Assembly (NCBI RefSeq): GCF_964355755.1
Contig: NC_092670.1
Span: forward strand, 33,221,795 to 33,281,794
DNA from: Antedon mediterranea
Lineage: Eukaryota; Echinodermata; Crinoidea; Comatulida; Antedonidae
Length of the DNA stretch: 60,000 nt
Direction: 5' to 3'
Under the pieces are notes generated by a model that was given only the letters and a program-made list of their open reading frames with translations, did not search any database and was not told the DNA's origin. The position numbers and the translations under genes are program-made. Positions 47,301 to 59,300 of the stretch are shown here, piece after piece; positions within the stretch are counted from its first letter, which is position 1, and every line of letters begins with the position of its first letter.

Positions 47301-50300
47301 TTTTAAAACTGATAAACAAAGCCATTTATATACTGCTTGGAGGTTTGCATGGCAAAATCAATATGTAAAACATGAAGGGTACCTGAAGTATGATCTTTTC
47401 TTGTTCTGAACCCCATGTGCTTGCCATGACTAAAGATTCCTCTATTGTCAATGTCATGAACTCTTGATCTTTGGGATTTAGCTTGTCCAATTTAAATGGT
47501 TCGAATCTCTTAGATGGGACTAACATTAAAAAAAATATTTTTGAGTACGGTAATTATTATTACAAATTTAGAGATCATGATTATTATATGTAAATCATAT
47601 ATTCATATGAGTCTCTGTGTAGTCAAATACCTATTCCATCATTTATAATTAGAAATCTACAATATTGTTGCGATCATAAAAGTCTTCCACCGTATCCTTT
47701 TCTATATTTATTTCTTCATTTCTCTAACCCTTGAGCACCTAGATACACAAGAGTTAGAGGTAAAGAAATCTAAATTTAATTAAATAGATCACCTTTTCCA
47801 AGTTGATTAAAATGGTTGATAAGTTTCACTTCCACGATATCAAAATGAACTGCAGAGGTAAATGCTGGTACGAAACGTGGACAGAAACAAGAATCAACAC
47901 GCATTGACGCCGCTAACGCCATTGGAGAAAGAAGAGGATAGACAGCTTGCACTGTTCCCTCTGGCCTATTAAAAACAAACAAAAAACATTGTCAATGTCA
48001 TGTTTATATATATATGAAACATAATAATATCATTACAGTTCTCAAGATATTGTATTTTTTAGATTCAACAGAACAAAAAAACAAAACTAATTGGTTATCC
48101 GCCTCAGGCGGATAAGCAATTGTTATTGTAGTGTTACTTTTTTTTTATTATTCTTCCATATTTCCGCCACTTTTTGTGTTCAGCTTTTCTCTGCGACGTG
48201 TTAACATAACATGTTGTAACTTTGTAAACATTTAAACATTTAACTGAAGATGTGCAGCCAAGCTTTTTGACGATGTCAGATCCGCGTAGAGTAAGTCACG
48301 CGCGATTTTCTGAAAATCTTAAGTTGACAATAATTTCGAAACAGATAAATATTTTTTAACGTGATTTTAAACAACGTTTGCTTCACATCAATTGCAAACT
48401 TTTTTATCGCTACAGAAGTTTGTAACATTAGAAAGTGCGCGCGTAAACGGCGTTTGAAATTTTAAAATGCTCCAAATCAATTTCTGATTAAATTAGAGCA
48501 CGATTCAGGTAATTTTAAGTGTTTGAAAAATTGCCACCAGGTGCGCACATTTTTACGCGCGCACGCCGCAGGGAACACGTATGAGCATTTCCTTTGCACG
48601 ATTTGTGTTTTTCAATCTTCGGTTAACAATTTTACGTTATTTTAATCACTATTTAACTTAAAATGACGTTCGACGAGCACGTTAAACATGACTGGTTGCG
48701 CACGTAAAATGTCAAAAAATTGTGAAAATATTGAAAAATATGTCTACTTTTAAAAGCGATACAGTTCATCAGAATGCAAGGTTACCCCAATTTTTTATTT
48801 TATTTTCTTGCAGTGTATGAATCATAGGTCTGATTTATTATAGGGTTGAATGTTAAAACGTGTTTGATGGATACATTATTTGCATATTAAAAATAATTTT
48901 TGAAATTTTTATCATCAAACAAGCAATAACATTTTCAAAGAGCAAAACAATAAACATAACATTCATCTTTTTTCTTAACATGTTAATATATAAAACTTGA
49001 AAGTATGCACTTTCATAATATGTTACTGTTTGAAATTTGTGAAGATTTCATCATAGTAAAAATTATGATTTAGTTCGGTATGTAATAATCAACTTGCATC
49101 GAGGGGTTCATGACATACCGAGTGAACGAGTAATCTTTCTTCGGATTTTCTTCAGCAGGTGCTCATAGGACTCGTTGTGTAGTGCAACCGCCTTTGGTAT
49201 CAGAGGTACCGGGTTCGAATCCCATCAGGCGAAAACAATTAAATAAAAGGATTTATTTGGTTATTTTGAATACGATACTTTTTTGAAAAGTCATAAATGA
49301 AAAGTACTTGAATGCGCAAGATACGGTTTGATGCGGGCGGATAACCAAACTCGTCCTCAAGTGACGAGTTCCATGTCTAGTTCATTATTTATTTCATCAT
49401 AATCATCATGTCGAGCTTGCTCGGGCTACTTTGACAGATACGCCACCTTTTCTGGTCTTCCATGGCAGCAGGCAGTTAATCCGGATTGCACTCTGTGTCC
49501 TCGCATAGTTGATCTATGTAGGTTTTGTGGGGACGTCCAACCTTCTGACGACCATGTCTTGGATGCCATAGAAGTGTATTGTTTTTCTTTACCTTTTTTT
49601 ACATTTTGTAAACAAATTGTTGTTTACACTATTTTTGGCCCCTCTCCCCTTTTGGCCTTAATGAAGGATTCCTGTTATTTTAGATGAATATGTATACATG
49701 TGTTTACTTTTTGGGCAAATAAAGAAATGTATGCACACTATGTACATAAGAATTAATGGCAGGTGGACCTAAAAAAGTATAATACATTACATTTTCTGAA
49801 GCTCTGTCTACACTATCAAACTAGTTTAACAAAAAAGTGTGATGTGCCCAAATATGGTAGTGATGTGCCCAAATATGGTAGTGATATCCATCATCATGTC
49901 CATATATGGACACATCACATTATTTGGTCACATAAAGTTTAATAGTGTAGACAGAGCTTAACACATACTACTTTAAGTTAATCTATCTTAATTTTTTCTT
50001 CCATTTGATTTGGAAAGAACGAAATAAAATGGGTTAGCACTTACAGATCTTCACTGGTATAATTAACAATAACTCTCCAAAGCTCTGCTGCCACCAAGTG
50101 GTGAGAAGGTTCCTCTTCAACTGATGGCAATTTGACCTCGCATGAACTTGATTCAGATAGACACAGTAGACGGAAGGCAGTAAAGCACTTCCTGATGTTA
50201 TCCCAGTACTGGATTAAACATGGAACCTGTAAGTAATTAATAAAAATATGATCAAAATTAAAAACATGATATGATCTAAATAGAAGGTCTGCTTGGTGGT

Positions 50301-53300
50301 TAACAATTAGCTTACCTTCCCATCCCAAGATTCAATCCTGACCTAGTGTCATGGTTGTAACTCACAACTCCATTTCCTAAGCCCCAAATGAGACTTACTT
50401 TATAAGCACAATAAATTATTTTTAAATAGTTTATCCTGTAATTGGGAAGTTATTCGCTTTTGGATGATCTCAACTACTATTATATGGTTTACAGGAGCCA
50501 CAAATAAAAAAAGAGTTGGAATTCCAATGTATTGTTAAAAATGTATTTGTCTCCCAAAATCATGAAAAATAAAGATTTAATTCTTTTACTAGCCCATTTT
50601 GCAGTTTTATTGAAGTTATTTCACCTTTAAAAAGTCAAAAGAAACAGTTAATTTTAACCAAAAAGCATGTTTTTGGTCAAAGTGAATAACTGTTAAAATG
50701 GCATTCAACACTAAATGTTAAAAAAATTATTTTTTTAGGGGGACAATATATCTTTAAATATGCATCACATAATAATTGAAAAGAGCAATTTTAAATGGCT
50801 TATGAATGAATAAGGAGTTAACCTCTGTATTTCTCTCTGTTTCTCTTGATGTCACAGCAGCATTTAGCGGAAGTGGTGTCACCAGAACTTTGGTAAGAAC
50901 TCTTGGTTCAGGATAACACCAAGTCATAGCACCTTGATTCCATACATTACCATCAGGTTCAGAACAGAACATGATCTCATTGGGTTTTGGTAGAAGACCA
51001 AGGCCATCTGTCACAAAGAGATGAAGCATAGTTATATATTTGTTAACACGGGTATTAGTGAGTGAGTGGCCTTATGGCAAGGGTTTGAGGGATCACTTGC
51101 TCCATGGTTCTAGTGGTAGAATGAGTCTTCTGGAATAAGGACTATAAACAGTGCGTCAAGTGCACTTATCTTGCTCATGTGCACTTTTAAGAACCTAGTA
51201 CATCTTTCGACATGAGTAGGGGGTTACTCCGGTGTAATAGTACATCACAGCCACTGTGTGTCAAGTGTACACATAATACTCATGTAAGTCTATAACCTAG
51301 TACATCTTTCGACATGAGTAGGGGGTTACTCCGGTGTAATAGTACATCACAGCCACTGTATGTCAAGTGTAAACATAATACTCATGTAAGTCTATAACCT
51401 AGTACATCTTTCGACATGAGTAGGGGGTTATTCCGGTGTAATAGTACATCACAGCCACTGTCTGTCAAGTGTACACATAATACTCATGTAAGTCTATAAC
51501 CTAGTACATCTTTCGACATGATTAGGGGGTTACTCCGGTGTAATAGTACATCACAGCCACTGTATGTCAAGTGTACACATAATACTCATGTAAGTCTATA
51601 ACCTAGTACATCTTTCGACATGAGTAGGGGGTTACACCGGTGTAATAGTACATCACAGCCACTGTATGTCAAGTGTACACATAATATTCATGTAAGTCTA
51701 TAACCTAGTACAAGTAGAGGGTTACTTGCTGTAAGCTTACACATCCACAGTTGTGGACAGACAAGTTGCACCGTAGTTGGCAGCACTGACATGATGTGAC
51801 GCTTAGGGGAGCGACATGAACATCTAAGTCCACCAGGGGTAGAGGCATGAACTTGAAAAGTGTAACATCAAGTCCACAAGCACATTGACACAACATGTGT
51901 AATAGTGGAATGCCTTTAACATAATTATCCAAGTACAGGATTTTTTGGTTGCATGATATGGCCTCATAAACTCTCTAGTTAATATAAAGGGTCATGTTTG
52001 AATGCCTAAAAAAGCTGCAAATCTACCTATGTCACTTAGATAGCGAAAAGCTCCAGCACGCAAGTCATCAGTTGACCTTGATATGACCTCTTCAGAATGT
52101 GTGTACTTTCTTTTCCTTTTCTTAGTAGTATTTTCTTTTAAGAGCTGAAATTAGTAAACATACAAAAATAACATTTATTTATTGCATTTAAATATAATTT
52201 CTTGCCATGGCTTAATTCTACGCAATATAAAATATTTCAAAATCTAACTAACCTCTTTATTTGATACCTCTTCACCAGCTTCCTGCACTTGTTCTGTGAT
52301 AAGCTGGAAGCAGCTGAGATGTTCCTGCCCAAATGACACCTGGATGTGTCCCATATGCAAATCAAAGTGACACCTGGGAATCAGGTCACTGAATGTATTG
52401 CCACTATGATAGCACCACCTGGCATCTAAGCCCATTTCTGCTTTACATGGACCTATAAATGGTTTGGTTACATGTTGGAGAGAAGTCCTTAGAAGTAGTT
52501 CCTTCAAAGCTAAAGTTGAGACCAACTGGCTTGGCATTCCTAATGAACAAGAGAAATAAATACACTTGAATGTTATAAGTTATTGATTAGAATTGAAAAT
52601 ATATAACATAGTGGAAAAAGTTAATAGAAACAAACATACATTACACATACAAAAATACTTACCATCCTCACTCTTTACAGCAACACTTCCTTGGCAACCA
52701 CCCAATGAAAACAACAGTATTGGTAATTTAGGGTGTGGCTTTGTGGTCATGACAACCACAACTTGATGCATATTCAATGTTACTTGTTGTATCATAGCAA
52801 GGTATGACAACACACCAGAATACTGAGATCCATCACCCTCTACAGTTTCATCAGCCTCCAATTCTATATGGGAGAGAAGAAAAACAATTTCTTTTATTTA
52901 AAAGTTTGTACAGAATTTCTCAATAATCACTCCAATTTTTTAAATTTCTAAATTTGGCAATTTAGTAAAAAATCATAAATTTCCTTTTTCCTAAAAATGT
53001 TAAAATCCTCAAATACAACGTTCATTTCAAATAAAATTTTTAGTACTGTTTGTACATTTCAAAGACTATTTTCAGGTTTCAGAACTTTCCCTATCCTAAC
53101 CCTACCAAAAAATGGAACATTCCAATAATCTTTCATTATAAAAAGAATGTAAAGTCCCAACATTTTATCACAAGACACACTGCTGCTACAGTACCTTATA
53201 CCACCAAGAAACAGTTCAAGGTAAGAATTTAATAGTGTTCATATATTTCGAAAAGTTTCTTTTATAGAAAATGTAATAGTAATTTCAAATTTGTCATACA

Positions 53301-56300
53301 AACCAGTAAAAAATAGAAAAAATATTGTTATTTAGTAGTATAGTAAAATAAAACCAGATTGTAAGATTAGTAAAGCGTGGTTCCCACTATCGATGCAATG
53401 CAACCTACGCAACATAATAAAAAGCCCTTCCAATAATTGTGTTTTCCCCCACCTGCACATCAACTTTAGTTGGCCGAAGACTTTGACCTGGTTCACCCCA
53501 CATATATTATGATTCTCTATGTTCAAAACTGATTTGATTTCTCATATTGATGTTTGCAGCACTATTGCGTCGTCAATTCCCACTTGTGATTATGCAATTC
53601 AGCATATTGCGTCAATATTTTGCATTGCGTCCTAGTATTCAAACAATTGTGATGATTCAAGAGCGGCTATTGAATACTCTTGCTCTACCTATGGTCTCCT
53701 CCCCCAATGTGAAATAGCCCGAATTAAACGACTCAAACTCTATGTCGCTAAACTCCTCTCTGATCATGCTACTTATTCTACCTATCCCGTCATTTTTTCT
53801 AATTTCAATATTATTCCCTTCTCTTTAAGGCATCAGTATTTTTTACTTAAATGTATTATCACGCAGTCCTCTGAACCGTCACCCTCTTCGTCCATTTCTT
53901 CCTCCTATTCGTACTATGTCTATGGTCCTTCGCCATAATCGACACTCTTCTCATCTTCCCTTTAAAGGACATACTACTCGTTTTCTTCACTCTACCCTAC
54001 CTCACTCACTCTCACTCGCTCAATCTTTTCATCTTAACGTGTCTTCCTCTTTTGTGCTTGACATTAAAACTGCCCTTAAGATGTAACCTATAATTTATTA
54101 CTCTTTTATTAATTATTATTATAACAATATAACTATAATCATAATAACAATAATTACAATAATTAAAAATAATAGCAACTACTACAGTAGTAATGACTAT
54201 AATTGTTATAAAATATTTTAAATGTAAATATGTATAATTATGTTTGTATGATGTAGGATGTTTAAGCGGATATTAGCCCTTGATGGCATTTGCAGCAATA
54301 AAGAAATTGAATTGAATTGAATTGAGGACCAGAGTGTATAGTCCCCTGCTACTGTACCTTGTACGTTGACAGATTTGAAGAGAATCATAAAAATTATTTG
54401 AACATATTTCATGTTTTTTACAATCTATCTTAACTTATAGAAGTGGAAAGTGAGGCTATATTTAAACATTATTCTTATTAATTTAATGTATGTTTTTATC
54501 TGTCTGTTATCAATTTTTTATAATAAACTTCAACAAAAAGTGTATTCAACTTTTAAAGCACTATCGAAAACATACAACAAAAGTACAAATATAAATTTAA
54601 TAATTTTAAATAATTATTATACAAAGTAGGAGGCCCAGCTATCATAAAACATACACATGAGTTCAGTATTCCTTGTAATATCATTATAAAAAAAATAAAC
54701 TTTATGCTAAAAGATAGCTGGCCCAATTGATATCTGTCCCGCAGGCTTTTATATGAGAACCAAGACCGGGAGCAGTTGGGCTCCCATTAGGTACATTCCA
54801 AGCTCTGCTTGGCAACTAATTTTATAGAATTATCTCTGTGGGCTGCAATTAAATTTTGATTTGGTTTTCTTGGTCAAACTTGTTACAAGTGAAATAGAAA
54901 CATACATTTATTTCAATTAAATTAAAAGTAAATACATTTAATAATATAATATTCTTTTCAATATCCCGTAGTTTTAAATTTTCAACAACACAATGTATCT
55001 TTCCAAGAGAAAATGAATTAATTACATATGTTGCGAAAAGAAATATCAAAGTAAATGTATATAATTTAGTACTAGAACAACAGTTTATAAAGTTTCACTA
55101 CATACAAATCTATGAAAGGATTATTTCAAATACATCAACTACTTTATGTTTCTGATTATAGCATCATTCCACCAACATGTTTTCTATTACAATTTTTGGC
55201 TGAATGTGACTCACTAGATGATGAAACTGATTTGAGAGAATCTTCCAGAATTTGTACTAGAAATGTTTAACCCAAATTTGCATGTAAAATTAAGGATTGT
55301 CCCAAAAAAAAAATAACAGATTTCGAAAGAAAGGTGGATCATTTTGAAGTATAATAATAGTTATTAACTACCATCAAAAATTTGTGGGAAAAAAAAAAAT
55401 ATTAAACTGATATACAGACGTTTTTTTGGTTAAAAAAATAACTTTGACTTCCAGTCAAAGTTTTCGATGAAAACATATCCCATAATGAAACACGCTTGTT
55501 TGGCTACTCTGTATGCATAATTATAAACTTCCTCACGATCTGTGTGAAAGTACCTTCTCAACCGTGACGAGTTGTAAACAATCCTATTAGCATATGCATA
55601 ATGTGTACTCGTGGTTTGAAATCTTTGTTTACTTTCGCTCGCAACGATTTTTCAGACGAAATGTAATCAAACTAATTTACCTGTTACGTAAACTTGTTGC
55701 TTTTGGCTCAAATGTTGGACTTAAAGTAAATAACTTTAATATTACTTTGATATGGCCAATTTAAATTTAGAATATTTTGACCTTCATTTTTTTGTGTTTC
55801 AAGGGACAATACATCTTTAATTAAATCAATTAATACCACTATTATACTTATTTCTAAAAATTACTTTATAAACATGTTAATTAGGTTCTTTAATAGCTGT
55901 GTCTATTTTTTGACATCTTTGACACAAAAACACAGCATCAGATAAAATAACTTTAGCCTTTGTGACAGAATCATAGCCTTGTTGTCACAGCCCCCTGGCC
56001 CTGTTGTGACAGCTTCCTAGCCCTGTTGTGACAACTTCCTAGCCCCTAGTGTGAAGGTATCTTAGACCTAATAGCCAAAACTCCATGACATTAATGTAAT
56101 TGCTTCTATCTTCATTTTGAACAAGTGTGTTTGTGTACTGTTGTAACCTGGTACATGTATTACTACCGTTAAAGTAATAATACTGCATCAGTTTTAGGTT
56201 TTCTTATTCTTACCCAATCAAAGCTTGTGCTTAAAAGTGTGGTCTAGATGTATGATTCCAGGCTAGTGATTTGGAAATGATATGTTCGAATCATGCCCAA

Positions 56301-59300
56301 CTACAATTTGTGATGTAGTAGTCGATATCAAAAATTGGGTTCTTGATTTAGCCGATGCAATCTTTTAAAACCATTATAATTCAACATGTATACAGTAGTA
56401 AGTAGTTTTATACATACTATACATTTAATTAGCAAACATTTCTACAAAAATGCACTTGGAAGTGTGGACTACCAGACTAACAATAAAAATAATCAATTAC
56501 AGATATCAAGTCATGTTTTCAACATGTCTTATTGTAAGCATGGCTGTTATTGCTATGGGAGCTAAGACAGCTGAAGAGAGAGCAGAGAGGAAAGCCAACA
56601 AGTACAGTGAGAGCAACCAAGGCACGACTTGCCTGTCATGCTGTGAGCGTGGTGACATGGGACCACAAGGTATACAAGGACCTCCTGGTATACCTGGCCA
56701 ACAGGGTCCAAGTGGACAACCAGGAATGCATGGCAACCATGGAAGTAATGGCATGCCTGGACCAATTGGTTCTAAAGGTGAAAGTTATTTTAATCTAAAA
56801 TCAAAATAAATAATAAAAATATTTTCAGTAAGTCTCAGCTGGTTCTTAACAAATATAGTGACAAAAGTCAATGAAATTGATGTGATGTGAGCAACTGGAA
56901 TGTTCTTTGGTTATACCACTATATTCTTATTAAACAATGATAATATTCATGTTGTATAGTACCATAACTGAAATCAATAAGTGCTTTGCTCTTTTTAGGT
57001 GGAAGAGGAGATAAAGGTGATCGAGGTCCGTATGGGCCAAAAGGAGATCGTGGGACGAGCGGTATACCAGGAAACCCTGGAGGTCCTCCAGGACCTCAGG
57101 GTGTTCCTGGACCAGAGGGACCGCAGGGATTCCCAGGTAATGATGACATTTTTTTGTGGTTTGAAATATAAGTAATTATTTTGTTTATTCTAATTTATAT
57201 TTGACTTGAAAAATTTAAATTTTCTTCAACCAATGTAAGGTCCAAGAGGAGCAGGAGACCCAGGCCCACAAGGAATCAAAGGAGAAGCAGGACCCCCTGG
57301 AATAACAGGACCTCAAGGAGAAAAAGGTAAAAACTATGCTATATTCAATAACCTGCAGGACTTAACGTTTTCGTATTAAAATTACAGCATAATTTTAAAT
57401 TTTGGTAATTTATAGGCACATAATATTCTATAATATGCACCTAGTAGTAAATGGCTAAAACGTATTTCCTTTAAATTAAAAACTATTCTCATACAACAAG
57501 AGGCAAGTGATATTACACAGGGTTTAACGATGTCAAAGGTTAACCTGTAATGGATATGTGCATTACTAATTTATATGTATTGACATTTCTTTTAGGTACT
57601 ACTGGATTAAAAGGAAAGCGTGGAGATGACCCACCACGACCTCCACAGTCTGCATTCTCTGTAGCACGTGAAACATTGCTTAAAGCCCCAACGTCGTCAA
57701 ACGTTATCGTCACGTTCTCACACGAATTTATCAACCTTGGTAATCATTTCAATAGACGTACCGGTATTTTCACGTGCGCGATAAACGGTACATACTACTT
57801 CATAGGACACATTTACAAAGCATCGTCAAATACTTGGCCGATAGTAAGACTGATAAAGAACAACGAGAACCAGCTGGCATTCATGGATTACGGTTCTGAT
57901 TCAACAGACTCGACCAGTAACAGTCTTATCCTTCATCTTGTAAAGGGCGACAGAGTTTGGTTATCGCTTGATGCTGGGAAAGCACTCTTTAGTGGAACAA
58001 ACCGTCATACAACATTTTCAGGTTTTTTATTTGCATGGGACTAATTTAGAATGTAGTATAAATAATAATAGTTAAAAAAAACAAATGGAAAAACGGGAAA
58101 AATTAACTGATATATAGCATTATTTACTGTTAACTCAAGTTAATCATGATATAGTTATCATGTTTAAATAAGTTAATCGTGATAAATCAAGTTAACTCAA
58201 ATTAATCAAGACAATTTATCATGCATAACTCAAGTTTAATCATGTCATCATGTTTATCTCACTTAATTATGATGGTTAACCATGTTTAACTCAGGTTAAT
58301 CACAATAATTTATCATGTTTAGCTCAAGGTAATTATAATGTTTAACGTGGCACAACATGCTGAAGAAGAATATGTCCAAGTTGTACAGATACGAATACTG
58401 TAATTTTTAAATTAATGTTGATATTGTAAGACATTTGTTGTTACGTATTAACACAAGAATGGCTGGAGAGGACCAAAGTGACACATTGATTATGATATTA
58501 AATTTCATAAAAGTTGTTGTAAAAAAAGACAGTTGCCTACCTTTGAGACTGCTAAGATTTGTTGGTGTTCTTGGTTGGTTTGATTTCATCTTCATTATAT
58601 CAGCATTTAATTCTGACGATATTGGAAGAGTGAGTTTTTGTACAAAGTCATAAAACTGATCCATTTTAGTGAGACTTAGATGTGCCCTCAATGGTCGGCA
58701 AACACTCATGTTCATGATAGCTTTTAACAAGAAAAAAAAGAAAATAAAAAAAACATTTTTTGTTGATTTTCCAGAAAGTGTATGACAATGAACAGTGGGT
58801 ACGCAGAGGGGATGCTTTTCTTTTTGAAAGAAATGGAAAGGAGATACAATTGTATGAGATACATATGAAAGAATAGAAGTTAAAAATGTTCATTTTTTTT
58901 AAAGTCTATAATTTATGGAAAGGCATATACCTCATTATTTGTTCAAACAAATTACTGTATTCAATAAAAACATTTAAGTTCAAGTTTCATAACATTTATT
59001 TACAGACGCTGACATAAAAATGAAATATGGGGGTCAGTGTGTGAAGGCAGATGCCGTGGAAGATAAAGAAAGGCGAGCCTTAAAAAAATTAATTAAAACA
59101 GAATGAATAAATAATAAACTGGTTGATGGAAGATTATTTTACAGTGTGGGTCCGGAGTATCATATATTGTGTTGGAATGATTTGGTTTATCCATTAATCC
59201 ATTAAAAATCTGAACAATCATACATAAAGTAAACTGCTAAGCACATAAAATCTTTGATAGTAACAGGAAAGTTACTCAAACTCACCAGGCCTAGAAAAGA

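Noticed and set aside
49160-49232. A functional tRNA gene
   Set aside because: Boxes A and B are good, but the acceptor and anticodon arms do not close; kept only as a tRNA-like sequence.
56506-56754. Pro/Gly-rich open frame antisense to the collagen exon
   Set aside because: Mirror of the Gly-X-Y codons; the plus strand has leader, exon phases and a C1q domain.
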